Shown here: positions 44,746-58,559 of the stretch, one piece after another
Layout of the letters: every line of letters begins with the position of its first letter
How positions within the stretch are numbered: the first letter of the stretch is position 1
NCBI RefSeq assembly: GCF_004193775.1
Contig: NC_041016.1
Span: forward strand, 43,945,522-44,009,521
Source: Glycine soja
Lineage: Eukaryota > Streptophyta > Magnoliopsida > Fabales > Fabaceae
Length of the DNA stretch: 64,000 nt
Direction of reading: 5' to 3'
Position numbers and translations under genes: made by a program
Notes under the pieces: model-generated
What the model was told of the DNA's origin: nothing
Database searches by the model: none
What the model saw: the letters and a program-made list of their open reading frames with translations, nothing else

Positions 44746-46589
44746 TAGTGATTGATAATTCCAATATGTAATTTGTTTTTATTTCTCAAAACACACAAAA
44801 AAAAAGATAACTCATCATCCGCGTTGGATTGATTCACCATTAAATATGACTTGAGCATAATTATTTCCCACAAAAAATATTTATGACCTATATAAAAAAA
44901 TATATTTTGATCTATACCAAATAAGTATTTTGATTGATTAAAATCAAATTTGTCACTTAAGAGCCAAAGACAATAGATATAATGTTTGCTATAATATAAA
45001 AAAATGTTAGTTAAAAATAATTAATAAAGTTAATACAACACATATTTCATAAAAAAATCTCTTGTTTAATTAGTAATTAAGAATTTCCCTTTTTTTAGGA
45101 AGAATGTCCCGTTACTTTAAGTCGGTTTAAATAATTAACTTATGAAACATGGATTACAAAGATATCATTCTTTAATTAAGGAAATTAAATTATGTTATAA
45201 GGCTCTTTGCCCTTTTTAATTTCCTTTTTTTTCACTGCTTCCTTATTTTTTTTTCCTCCCACTTATAATGCCTATTATCATTATTTTCTTGCCTAAAAAA
45301 TAAAGCCATTTCCCACTACTCGTGTGCTATTTAATTTATGCCGGTGATCCATTATGATAATGTGGCAATCAATATGGTTGTGTGGGAGCAAATGACAAGT
45401 GTCACCTTTATGTGCAATCAAAGTGAAGGCTTTGTGGGCCCACGAATATTTAGGGTTTGAATCCAGAGTTGGATGCGTTGCACGTATGGCTTGGGACCAT
45501 CTCACTTCTTGCACGGTTTAATTTGGCACTGATAGAGCAGACTCATGAATGATAATAAAGATGTGAAAGGGACACTCGTACACGTATTTGGGATTTTCTT
45601 CAAGAAAAACTATACTATACTCGCATTAACATAACATCAAGTTTAACAAAAGTTCACTTGATACTTTTTTTTAACCCTATATAATTTGTTTAATTTGTAT
45701 AATAACGTAAAATTGTCTCCTCGATAATATAAATCCTACTTTTTTTATATGTAATTATAGAAGTTGAATAAGATTAACATAGTATATAACAGAAAAAGTA
45801 TTAAATATATTTTTATTAAATCTCAAGAAATATGAATGTAATCTGTACCTTTAATTTTCTTATACTTATGACCACTCATATATCTTGCTTAAAGTTTGTC
45901 TACATAACAATCGGTTTTTTTAAGTAAAAAAAAATCGGTTTTTAGTATAATGCATAGAACTAATGTTTTTAGTTTATTTAATAATTATAAAATGTATGTG
46001 AAATTTTAAAACTTCAAATTTATTACAGATTTACAGTAATCAACAATTAGAAACAAAGTGTAATCCATTAAAGTTGGCTTAGCAACAGAGAGTTTGGATA
46101 GTTTGTACTCAATCAGTTCTATTGTAATTATTATGTTAGATTATTTTACACAAGAAAAATTAATAAATTGGTAAAAAAAAATAATTTTACAAAATTAATT
46201 AATAATACATTAAAAAATTAAAATAATTATTATTTTGAGATATTTTTTTTACATGATAATTATTAAGGGAGAAAGAGAGTAGGTAATTTTAAGTTCTAAC
46301 TTCAATGATGCTAACATGCCATTGCACTAAAAAAACATGAAGCAATATGTGTAATCATTGTTTTTGAAAATTAGAATAGATCGATTAACTAAGCAGTCTG
46401 ATCTAACAGAAAATCAGCCTAGCCATTGATCCAAAATTAGTGACTATTTTTTAGAGCGGTGAAAACCAGCTAAAAACACAGCCAATTGATCCAAAATTAG
46501 TGAAAATCGATACTTATTTTTATCATTTCTATTTAAATAATTTTTATTAATTTTTTTCTCTTTTTTTATCAATCAAACTAATAATTTAA

Positions 46590-46637
<48 letters not shown>

Positions 46638-46999
46638 TAATTACATAAGGAAAGTAAATACATTAGAGTAATAACAAACATTCCTGCTTAGAAAAAAGTT
46701 AATATATATTTCAACTTTTGGGGCAACTTTTACATTGTTTTTAAAATTTCTAACGCAAAAAAAGTTTTTCATTGTGCATATTCACGGTTAATTAATTTAC
46801 AGAAATTAATTATTCTTTAAAGCTATCTTACTATTATTATGAAAAAATATTACTATTTTTTAAATTAATTAAATATTTCGAACACGTATGAATCAATTAT
46901 CTTGTGTCTATTTAAAAATTTGAATTAGCTTGGTTCGTGTTTTTTTTACTTCCTCACACCGGCCATTCGCCTTGGAAAACAAACAAATTTTAATGATAT
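44746..46999. other. Non-coding AT-rich DNA
   Basis: No gene is recognised. A higher-complexity patch at 45290-45540 (with ACGTATGG, GTGGGCCCACG) looks like single-copy regulatory-type DNA, but no adjoining gene is visible. A TA run lies at 46592-46632. Confidence 0.55.
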
Positions 47000-47885
47000 A
47001 ACTCAAAATCACTCTCAAAAGGACAAAAAAAATATCACAAGTTTATAACTCCTATACCCTTCAAAGAAAACAAATAAAATGGGAGAAAAAAATGAAAAGA
47101 AAGGATAAATTATGTTTTTAATTTCTCAAAATATTTTAAAATGTTAATTTTAGTCTCTATAAAAATTCCATACGTCTTGCCTCTCAAAAATAAAAATAAA
47201 AAAACCATTCATCTTTAGCTTTTACATTTATTCAGAAACTCGTGTTTTTAGTCTTTGATTAAAGACTGCAACTACATTACTTTTAATAAATGTTAGAACT
47301 AAAAATGTATTAAATTTTTGTAGAGGCTAAATCCAACATTTTTGAACTATTCTGAGGGGGAAAAAAATTACATCGGTCATTTTCATTGAGCATAAGGTGT
47401 CTTGATATTCTCCACTCAAGGTTTCTACCATCTACCAATGCAAAGTTTATAACTCAAAAGGACAAAAAAAAAACATTACAAGTTTATAACTCCTATACTC
47501 TTCAAATAAAAAAGTAAAATGGGAGTAAAAATTAACAAAGAAAGGATAAATTATGTTTCTAATTCTTCAAAATATATTAGAATGTTAATTTTAGTCTCTA
47601 TAAAACTTCCATACGTCTTGCCCTTAAAAAAAATTCGTACGTCTTTATAGCTCTTACATTTATTCAGAAACATGTGTTTTTAGTCTTTGATTAAGGACTG
47701 CAGCTACATTACTTTTAATGAATGTTAGAACTAAAAATGTATTGAATTTTTGTAAAAACTAAAACCAACATTTTTGAAATATTCTGAGGGCAAAAAAACT
47801 TACATGGGTCTTTTTCATTGAGCATAACGTGTCTTGATATTCTCCACTCAAAGTTTCTACCATCTACCAATACAAAGTTTTGCTC
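47000..47885. repeat. Tandem duplication, ~441-bp unit
   Basis: AAGTTTATAACTCCTATAC recurs at 47039 and 47480, and the two copies run in parallel to CTACCATCTACCAAT. The unit includes phrases such as TTTTTAGTCTTTGATTAA and has no coding content. Confidence 0.85.
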
Positions 47886-50800
47886 AATAAATCTTAAAGT
47901 TAAGTGTCCCTTAAGGTCAAACATATACAACAAATTTGAGTAAAACCAAAGCATAACTTTCAAATTTACTACTATGATAGAAGACATCTTTGAAAATCAA
48001 ACCCTTTTCAAATGATCATTAAATTAAGAAATGGAAGAGGGTTATTACTTATCACCAAAGGATATTGGTGACAACCTCCGTTAGAGAAGATGGCCAATAA
48101 TAAAATAGAACCAAAACACTACCTCAACGGGAGAAATCAAACAGAAGAAACAAAAAAACACCACAAAAGAAGTGAAAGAAACCAGGGTCGGCTCTAAGGA
48201 AACACTCTCTGTTCCACCATTGAATGATGTATTAATAAGCTATATTTAAGAAAACATATTTATAATTAAAAAATATAATGGCGACTTTGTATAGCTAATT
48301 TAACTGCATTCATTATTCAGTAATATCGTATTAAAAGTGTCATGTTCTTCATATAGTTGAGAATTTTGTTGAAAAGTGCCCTAGTGAATGCATTTTTTTT
48401 CATCTTATAAAATAAAATATGGATCTTACATTAGAATTTATATGTTATTAATTTATTAGAGATCGATGGTGTCCAAAATGTGAATATCTTAATATTTTTT
48501 TAATGATGAGATGGAAATTTAATTTAATTTCTCTGATTAACTAACTCAGAACATTAATTATGATGTATAATATACTAGACTATTAGGTTAGTGTTCTGCG
48601 ACTTATACGGGACATTAAATTTATATTTTATAATTTATCTGAATAAATGTTATATTATTTTAAAATTTTAATGTATTATTAATTATTTAGTTTAAATTTT
48701 AATAAATATATGTTAGTAAATATTTAAATATATTGTTTTAGATATACATATACTTTTGAAAAAATATTATTATTGAAAGTGTTGTCCTGGATAAGATCTT
48801 TGTTTACTTTAGTAATATTTTGTATGCTCATTTACTATTTTCTTTTAAAAAATTTAATTTAGTTATTTTTTTTATTTTTTTTATTTACATGTTTGATTTG
48901 GGATAATAAAAATTGAGGGAAATTGTTTAATTACAAAAAAAATTATTATTATTTTTATTTAGTTTACCTTTTTAATCTTTAAACGTTATCTAAAAATATT
49001 TTCACGGTAAAAGAATGTAATTAAAAAATGACATCTAATTTTCATTGGAATTAAAGGAAAAAATAAAGTAGATGGCATAAATATATTTAGTCATTTACCT
49101 GCATATATTTCATTTTTAGTTTATTATGGTTAATTCTTTTTTTTAATTAAATTAGTTCCAAAAACAACTTGTTTGTTAAATATTTTTCGTGAATAAAGGC
49201 TATAAGAAATGAATCTTTATTAAAATAAATAAATATATAATTTTGGGTGATTAAATTTCAATCAAATATTTACGAAGGAATATATTTTTGTCAATGATAA
49301 AATCTTGTATAATTTTTATTTGTAAAGTCTAATTTTTAATATGTTAAAAAAATGTTATTAAATAATTTTATATAATTATTTTATAATAATTCATTAAATA
49401 TTTTTCATGAATAAATGACACAAGAAACGAAATTTTATTAAAATAAATAAATAAATGATTTTTCCTTCATTAAATTTCAACCAAATATTCATGGACTGAG
49501 GGATATTTTCCATCAATGATAAAATATTATATCATTTTTATATGTAAGACCTAAATTTTAGTATAGTAAAAAACGTTATTAAATAATTTTGTGTAAATAT
49601 TTATAATAATTATTATAAAATATAATAATTTATTATATCATTGTTGAACTAAAATATACACCAAATAAAACTTATATAAAAAACTAAATTCATATAATAG
49701 TTAGTGCAAAAGTTTAGTTGCAGAGTATTTTTTATTAATTTGGCTGAAACAAATATGTTATTATTAAGGTAATTATTTAAAAGATAGATATTATTAATAA
49801 ATAAAAAATTAAAATGATATAAAATATATTTATTATTACATTTATTATTTTAAAAAATAAATATAAAAATATCATGTGACATCATCCCATATAATATGAT
49901 AGATACAATCACTAACACATATATATTTATCCATTATTGTTTTACAATGCATATGTATCCTAATTATATGTTGCATACTATGTGCCAACACCTATTGGCT
50001 CCATGTTTTCTGACGTAACAAAAAAATCGGCACTTATTCTTTTGCTATCAAAATTTTATTATAAAAACATAAAATCAATTAATGATTACTAGCTAGCTAT
50101 AATGAAGAAGAACTATAATTACTCGACCAGCACACATATTCCCCGTATACTAATTAATTCTGGCCTTTTTCTACATGTAATCATGGTTTGAGCTACCTCC
50201 ATTACTTGCAAAGAAAATAAATTGTTACGTGACAAATTTCCATTACTATCTAATATTGGCTATCCAAACCCATTGATATATAGAAAATTAAAGAACCTTA
50301 CAGGTTAAAAAATCTTGTTACGATAAAAATAAACTAAGTTGATGTTTGATTTGCGTGTGGGGAGTTCCAAACTCAGTTTGGACAAAAATATAAGTTTAAT
50401 ATTATATTTAATTTTTTCCTAAAAGTATGTTTAATGTTAAAATTTAATTTGAAAACTCAATTTAAAAGAAATAATTATTAGAATATTTTTACAAACTCAG
50501 TTTGCAAACTTAAATTTAACTCAAACTTAAATTTCTAAACTATAATTTAAACATGCACAATACGTGACTGTCAAAATATCTTTATTCAATATCCATGAAC
50601 AAAATTACCTCTAGCTCGCAGAAAATACTTATCTCTGTGTAAAAACACATTAGGGTTAATTTGTCTAATAATTCATTACCTTTTTTAGTTTTATGATTCA
50701 TGATAGGTTGGTACAAAATTTATTTCACACTCCTCGACAACTCATTCACTTTTGAAAAGTCTGTGTAGGTGGGTTATAACTTGCATATCTTTAATAAATG

Positions 50801-52400
50801 TTTTGGCAACAATAGGCATGAAAAAATTGGCACTTCAATGCAACACTTCTGAAATGCCAATGCTCAATGACATTTTGTTTGTTATATAAAATGAGTGATC
50901 TGCTTGTGACATCAAACAAAATTATATACATACAGATTCAAAGAAATAAAGTCACCACCGTTTCATATTTTGTTTTCATCACTTTGTTATTTTTTACACA
51001 AAGTTAATGTCACATATTATTTTTTATTTTTAAGTGAATTCATTGAAAGATTAAGATTGTAATCATGATGTATTCACAATTTAAAATAATTTTATATTAT
51101 TATTTAATAAAAAATTATTATTAATATAACTTTTAAAATAATTATTATAAAAACTAACAAATTTATTACACATGGTTAAATAGAGTATAAAACAGTTTTA
51201 ATTGTGAGTTCAAACCTATTTTCCCATAAATCAAAGCATGTTATTTAGATTTACTAAAATAATATTAGTTTTACATAAAATTTTGAATTACGGTTTAAAA
51301 CTTGAAAAAGAGTGATACTCACATTTAACATTCAACTATGCTTAATTGCTTATACCTATTTGAGTTTGTTTAGTTTAATGAATCTTTCTCTATTTTAAAT
51401 AAAAACATTTTAGGACATATTTTTCAGTGAAATCATTTTCGGGATTTTTTTTCTTCATTTTTATCTCTTTCAAACTTATCCTTTTCATCTTTATTTATAA
51501 ATTGAATCTTAATATTTTAAAAAGAAATTATCAGTAGTAAAAAAACAACTTTGTATGAAAAATGAATTTTCTTTATCATAAATTAAAAATTTATACGTTA
51601 AAAAATATTTATTTATATAATTAAGCATCAGAACAACTAGTATAGAATTGTTCCAGCTTAATTGGAGATATCGAGTCTTAGTGTGTAATTGCATTAAATA
51701 CTTGATAGAAAAGTTTTGCAACCCATTTAATTTCTTGTTTCAAAATATTATATAGTAAATAGTGGAAATATATATTTTTTATTTTCTATTATATTTATTA
51801 TCACTATTTCTTATATAAATTTTTAAAAATAAAAAACAAAGGTGAAAAAAATATAAATATAAATATTTCTTTTCAAATCAAACAATTCAGTAAAAGGCTA
51901 AATATATTTTTAGTAATTTTAAATAGGAAAATGTTTAATTTTAGTCTATGAAAAATAGATATTATCCTTTTAATTTCTCATTTTTGAAAACATGGTCATC
52001 GTTCTTAAAAAAAAACATTTCCTTTTGATTCTTGGCTTATAAAAACAAAGACTGATATATAATATATTTTCATAGATGAGATTTAAAATGAGACCATTTT
52101 TTTAGAAATTAAAAAAAAATATTTATAGAAATTAAAATCACATCTTAAGTTAATTGAATAAAAGATAATGTGATTTAGATAAAAAAAATTATTTTTATAT
52201 TATAGAAAAAAATAACATTAGTGCACAAAGATTTTGATAATAATTTTCAAGGGTAAGAAAACAATTTTTCTTAAATAGTACCATGTACCAAAGGATTAAG
52301 GAAATAAACGAAAAAAATGTTATGATCAAAAGGCAAAGCTGAACATTTTGTGAGAAAAGAAGAAAGACAAAACTAAAATTAGGTGTAAGTTGCTAAAAAT
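47886..52400. other. Non-coding AT-rich DNA
   Basis: No gene is recognised over 4.5 kb. A diverged tandem duplication with a ~218-bp period lies at about 49166-49610 (GTTAAATATTTTTCGTGAAT and its variant at 49392). Most of the rest is A/T homopolymer-rich. Confidence 0.6.
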
Positions 52401-52679
52401 GGCTATTGACAGACATGCTCTCCTCTCATTCTTCCAATTGTGAAGTCTGCTATTGCTTTTAGGAGCCAAATTCGGAATCAATAGAATGATGAGCTCAATC
52501 TAAAGAAAGAAACCCAACAAAACAAAAATTAAATAAAGAAAGAGAATAAAATAAAGACAAAAATTAAAGTGAACATTTAAATAATAAAAAAAGAAAAATT
52601 TACATAAAAACAAAGACAAGGAAAAAATTAATAAAAGAAAAAAAAGAAGAAAAGAAAAGCCAGTTACTGGTTCCAACCA

Positions 52680-53074
52680 ACCTTTTTGCTTTCCCTGTCA
52701 ATCCAACAGCACCAGTTTCTTTCAAAATCTGAATTCAACCCATTTCACAAACCCAAATTAGGAACCAAAATCTGGGGAAAAGAAACAAACTTGGCATTGG
52801 GTTTTGGATTTTGATTTTGTCAATTTTCATTCCCTTTGTTTAATTAATTTTTCTCCTTCTTCTTCAGAAAAAAAAATGTCTTCTTCTCTGAACAACATTG
52901 TGCATTGACAACATACACAACACAACAGGTATTATTATTATTATTTTTATCCTCACAACATGTTCATTGATGGGTGAATGAATAGGCCAAAGGGTGTTTG
53001 TTTGTTTCTTGTAGGGTATGTGTGAGGGAGGGAAAGAGGGTGGAAGGGGCAAAGTTGAAGCCTTTTAGAGAAGA
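52680..53074 (+). promoter_or_regulatory. 5' UTR of the PIP5K gene with uORF and small intron
   Basis: C/A-rich leader. An upstream ATG at 52876 opens a 10-codon uORF ending at 52908. A likely 86-base UTR intron runs from GT at 52929 to TTTCTTGTAG at 53014. The uORF could lower translation of the main frame; this is inference. A plain TATA box could not be fixed. Confidence 0.45.
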
Positions 53075-56000
53075 ATGAACAAAGAGCTTACAAGCTTTGT
53101 GAAGGCTTGGGAAGCAGCAGTTAGGAAATCAGCAGGTCCAAAGAAGAGGGCTAATAGCATCTTCACACCAATGTCTGTTGCCCATGTTGATGATGATGAT
53201 GATGCAAGGAATGTTATTGTTGGTGAGGTTGAGAAGATTCTCCCCAATGGTGACTTCTACACAGGCCAGTGGCTTGACAACAATGGCCCTCATGGCCAGG
53301 GAAAGTATTTGTGGACAGATGGGTGCATGTATGTTGGGGAATGGCAAAAGGGTGGCATCATGGGAAAAGGGAGGTTCAGTTGGCCTAGTGGTGCCACCTA
53401 CGAGGGTGATTTCAAGAGTGGTTATATGGATGGAAAAGGGACTTACATAGGGTCTTCTGGGGACACCTACAAGGGTTGTTGGGTAATGGAGTTGAGACAT
53501 GGCCAGGGGACTCAGAGTTACCCTAATGGAGATTTCTATGATGGGGAATGGAGGAAAGGGTTGCAGAATGGACATGGGAGGTACCAATGGAAGAATGGGA
53601 ACCATTACATTGGACAATGGAGGAATGGTTTGTTCTATGGGAATGGCACCATGATGTGGAGCAATGGGAATAGGTATGATGGTTGTTGGGAGGAAGGGTT
53701 GCCTATGGGGAATGGCACATTCAGGTGGGGTGGTGATGGGAGTTTCTATGTTGGGGTTTGGAGTAAGGATCCAAAGGAGCAAAGTGGGACTTATTACCCT
53801 TCTGGCTCTTGTGCTGGTCATTTGGAATGGGATCCTCAGGAGCTGTTCTCTGTGGACTTGGTGGAGTGCAGTGTTTGTTCCCTTGAGAAGGTGGCAATTT
53901 ACCCTTCACAGAAGAGTTTGAACATGTTGGAGGTGGATAAGATGTGTAAGAAGGGGACTGATGGGAATGGGAGGCCAAAGAGGATGTCAGTGGATGCAAG
54001 GATTAGTAATTACAGCTCTGAAGATGGTTCTTATTCCTCCTATGATGTCTCAAGGAGTTCTCAGGTAGATAATTCTATTCCAAGAGTGCCACATTTGAGG
54101 TTGAAGGCTCCAAAGAGACAGGGAGAGACTATTTCTAAAGGGCATAAGAACTATGAGCTCATGCTTAATCTGCAGCTTGGTATCAGGTACTGATCACAGC
54201 TGTTTTCATGTGAATTGTGTTTATTTTCTCTCATTTTTTTTTGTCTCAAAAAGTTAAACATTTAGCCTTTTCTTTTCCTTTTTTTTTTAATTTCTGTTTG
54301 AGTGGTAGACTGATACCTTGTATCTTCTAGGATATGAGGATTTAGCTTATTTTAAATGTTTGTCTCAATGGTTATGGTGCAATGATAATATGGCATTCTG
54401 AAAAACAATAATTTCTTTCCATGATTCTTATTTTAACTGCGCGATTATTAATTTCTTGTGCCATAGCACAGACATGCTGTTGGAAGACCTGCTCCAAGTA
54501 CATCTCTTGATTTGAAGTCTTCTGCATTTGATCCTAAAGAAAAAGTGTGGACTAAATTTCCACCAGAAGGATCCAAGCACACACCACCTCACCCTTCTTG
54601 CGAGTTTAGATGGAAAGACTACTGCCCAGTAGTGTTCAGGTAAGCTTTTGATCAAACTCATAAGACTAAATAAATGGTTCTCTCTTTTTTTTAGTCCACC
54701 AAAATTTTGTTCATCAAGTAGGTGAACCGTGTTTTGTATCTGAATCTGCAACCTGTTGAGTATGCTCTTGTGGATTTGTATCCCACAGAGTCTGACTGTT
54801 AGAACTTTATTCATCTGTCTTTTTTTTTATTTTTTATTTTATATATATATATATATATATATGCAGGGCTCTTAGAAAACTGTTCAAAGTAGATCCTGCT
54901 GATTACATGATATCATTATGTGGGAATGATGCCCTTCGGGAACTCTCTTCCCCTGGAAAAAGTGGAAGCTTTTTTTATTTGACCAATGATGACCGGTACA
55001 TGATAAAGACCATGAAGAAATCAGAAGTAAAAGTGAGTTCCCTTTTAGTTGGCTAGATACTAGATATAATACAAGCCTTGAGGTTTTGAAATTCTCCTAA
55101 GTCCTAATCATACACTTTGCTCATCTTGCTTTTGAAGAATTAGAAAGTTTCACCAGTAATCCCAAGTTTTCAGAGAAGTAGTGCAACAATTTTGAGTATC
55201 ACTAAAGAGCAAGAATTACTATATATTCAGAAAATTTATCATAAACTTGCACATTATGGCTCGGTTTGAATAACTTCTCCACAAGTACTTATAGAAGAAA
55301 TAAGGTAAAACAAATCAAACTTGTTTTATCTATTATTTTCTTTTCTTGCAAGTCTTTGTTGAGAAGTTTGTTTAAACAGAAATCATTTAAAAGTTTTTTC
55401 AAGTTACTTGGTTACAACTGTAACAGGTCTCTTTGTCTTTGATGTGATGGTTTTCGGTTGTTGCTTCATTACAATTTACAAAGGTTTTTTTATTATCCAC
55501 TAAAAGATACTTCATTCAGGACTATATAAATTGATTGCAGGTTTTCTTGAGAATGCTACCTGGTTACTACAAACATGTTCGGGCTTTTGAGAACACTCTA
55601 GTCACCAAGTTCTTTGGTCTCCACTGTGTTAAGCTAACAGGAACTGCACAGAAGAAGGTAATCCGAAGTTTGGATAGGTTTCTACTTTGACAAAAATGTA
55701 TAATTAACCATCCTTTATAAATTTCAGGTACGATTTGTTATCATGGGAAATCTATTCTGCTCACAATATGCCATCCATAGGCGCTTTGACTTAAAAGGTT
55801 CGACCTTCGGTCGCACAACTGACAAACCCGAGTCAGAAATAGAGCCTACAACAACACTCAAGGACCTTGATCTAAATTATATATTTCGGTTGCGGAAGTC
55901 TTGGTTTCAAGAATTCTGCAGGTACTTTATCACTTTTTGTTGCATCCATTACTGTGTACCCCATTTAGGAAACTTCACTGCACTTGCTTGTTTCATGCAT

Positions 56001-57022
56001 ATGTCAATATAACATGCTATATTTCCTAACATTCATTTGTGCAGGCAAGTGGACAGAGACTGTGACTTTCTGGAACACGAGAGGATCATGGATTACAGTA
56101 TGTTAGTAGGTCTTCACTTTCGAGGAATGTCGTGTAGTGATAATGTCACTCCCTCTGGTTACAGTCCAGGCACTCAAACCCCAACTGGTTAGATCTTGTC
56201 TTGGATGGATTTTTCTTGATTATATTTTCAACATGATTTTTTTTCTGAACACATGGACTTACATTGCAGGCCATGGTAACTTTGATGATGGAGCCCCTCG
56301 TCTTTCTGGAGTGGATGTTGATCATCTTGTAGTAGATCCTAGTCGGTATAGTCTATCAACACATCATGACATAAGTTTCAAATTTTCAATAATTCTAGTT
56401 CTGATAGCTTAGGCAATGCATTTGTCATGACATAAGTTTCAAATTTTCAATAACTCAAGTTCTGATAGCTTAGGCAATGCGTTGTTTTGCAGTTACTATT
56501 TTGCTAATGCAACATGCATGCAGTAATCCTAGTATATCATGCATTGATGAATTCATTGTTGATGCTTTTTTCATCACATTTTCTGCACTCCTTTTTTTTT
56601 GCCCTCAAACTTGTATAAATATTTATCTTGCTTCTTGCACCAATACTAAAGCTTTTACTATCATAGATTCATACATGGATTCTCTTCAGTCTGGAATGTT
56701 CACATTTTTCTGAAAACATTTGCATTCTCGTTCATCTTTCAGGTGGGTTCAATTAGGTATAAACATGCCAGCACGGGCTGAATCAACAGTGCGAAAAAGT
56801 TGTGACACTCCTCAGCTGGTTGGAGAACCAACTGGGGAATTATACGAGATCATCATCTTTTTCGGGATCATCGACATATTACAAGACTATGACATTAGCA
56901 AAAAGCTTGAGCATGCTTACAAATCATTTCAATATGATCCAACTTCAATCTCCGCAGTTGATCCAAGGCTATACTCAAGACGGTTTCGTGATTTCATCTT
57001 CAGAGTTTTTGTAGAGGACTAA
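53075..57022 (+). CDS. PIP5K: Phosphatidylinositol-4-phosphate 5-kinase with MORN repeats (8 coding exons, 751 aa)
   Basis: Exons: 53075-54186, 54472-54639, 54867-55032, 55541-55657, 55728-55921, 56045-56187, 56270-56345, 56743-57022; all GT-AG, joining to 752 codons without stops. It phosphorylates PI4P to PI(4,5)P2 at the plasma membrane, a signal for polar growth and vesicle traffic. Residues 62-235 hold eight MORN repeats at 23-24-residue spacing (starts Y62, Y86, Y109, Y132, Y155, Y178, Y201, Y225). The C-terminal kinase has ATP-site K474 (MIKTMKK), MGNLF, RFDLKGS, D602 in [20 protein letters not shown] (666-672), and [10 protein letters not shown] (D703) followed by the KKLEH segment. 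The N-terminus (AWEAAVRKS...KKRANSIF...MSVAHVDD) resembles the Arabidopsis PIP5K4/5/6 group. Start and length fit the family. Confidence 0.96.
54837..54862. repeat. (TA)n run in PIP5K intron 2
   Basis: About 26 bases of AT end only four bases before the intron 2 acceptor dinucleotide (TGCAG, 54862-54866). Confidence 0.9.
56364..56480 (+). repeat. 61-bp tandem duplication in PIP5K intron 7
   Basis: TCATGACATAAGTTTCAAAT begins at 56364 and again at 56425; both copies run to GATAGCTTAGGCAATGC. It lies wholly in the intron and does not touch splice sites. Confidence 0.9.
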
Positions 57023-57450
57023 ACATATTCAAATTGCAGTGACAACACTAACCATCACAATGATATATCCATGCACAGAATGGCCACTAACATACTAGTT
57101 GGAGGGTATTCTGTGATAATAGACAGGAGGGGTTACATGTTTCTGAAATTTGTTCATCTTCACCCTCTCACAGTTTGTGAATTTTATATTAATTATAGTC
57201 ACAGCTAATGTATGTTGTAGTTTAGATCAATGTTGTTCAGAGTTACTCAAGCCTTTTTCCAATTGTAAATGAATCAACAGAAAGGGTCAAACAGCATTGG
57301 AAATTATTCTTTTTGTAACTTTTTTTTTACATATATATATAATATATCCCAGGTGAGCCTCTGGGGTCTCAGCGCTGAATAAAAATGTACAGAAAATTAA
57401 ATAAAGGGCATTAAGATTTTTGTCTACAGAAATGTATGGATCATCTTTAT
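57023..57450 (+). terminator. 3' UTR of PIP5K
   Basis: T-rich stretches and AATAAA-like words (GAATAAAAATG near 57379, AAATAAAG near 57399) suggest polyadenylation within about 400 bases of the stop codon. Confidence 0.4.
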
Positions 57451-57972
57451 CACCTTAGGAAGGAATTTGATTGTAAGTTAACTAATAACTCAATTTTGTG
57501 TAGTGGTGCACCTTTTTCATAGTATGGTTTTTTCGTGACCCTTCATTTAAATGAACGGAAATGTTATGCAAACATTTTTAGGGTGTTTCTGCTTTTGCTT
57601 TGTTTTTTTGGCAATTTACTATACCCTCCTTTCAAGCAAAATTGCAATGTTCGATAGATTGGTAGAAGAGATATGAAGAATTTCAAACTAATAAGGAACT
57701 TTGTACATTTTTTTTGTAAGGGCTAAAGTACTATGAACAAGATTTTTTAAGCACCAAATTATTTTAGTGGTTTTCCTTGCTCGAAATGGGTAATTTTTCA
57801 AGACAAGGTCTCGAGACAACATGGCTTGCTGAATTTTTCTTAGAAATGCGAACCTAATCTTCTGCATCTGCACCCTATGTGTACTTTTAATAGAACTATT
57901 GTATAGGGGGTGTGCTAGAGTAAGACCAGCATTGGTTGTTTCTCACAAGTCAAAACATAGTTTTGAAGTGTT

Positions 57973-58017
<45 letters not shown>

Positions 58018-58559
58018 GAGGCTAAATATTACGAGATTTATTCGTTTTTTGGTGATTAATTGGTTTATTTAATCTATTTTTAATGCACGGCTCATTTTAG
58101 CTTCAAGGATTTTTTTCTATTATTGATTGATTTTTTTTTTGTTTTTTTTTTGGTATAAAGACAATAATAAAGATCAAATTTAAGTTCTCATAATATCTCC
58201 GATCAAGAAACTTACCAAAATTTCTCTATTACTTTTTAAATAATATTTTACATTTCCTTATGATGTTACATCATATTTTTTTACTTTAAATAACTTAATC
58301 AAATTTTTACTACAATCAATAAACTCATTAAATTTTCTCAAATGGATTCCAAAAAAAAATATTTTATATTTTATTGTTCATCCTAATTTTAAGTTAATAT
58401 ATTTAAATAATAAACAAATATACAATAAATTTTAATTAAAGAAAATTTAACATTCAAAATTAAAATACATAAAATGTAATGCAAATTAAAATTAACAATA
58501 ACTTTTAAAATATATAAAGAAACATAAATAATTTATCATTAAAATAGTTCAAGTTTTGT
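57451..58559. other. Non-coding DNA 3' of PIP5K
   Basis: No gene is recognised. A TA run lies at 57975-58014. Confidence 0.55.

Noticed and set aside
47715..47987. 90-codon minus-strand open frame
   Set aside because: It overlaps the end of a non-coding tandem duplication and resembles no known protein.
53129..53821. Open minus-strand frame of 230 codons inside PIP5K
   Set aside because: It is antisense to the MORN-repeat exon; the repeat structure alone explains the lack of stops.
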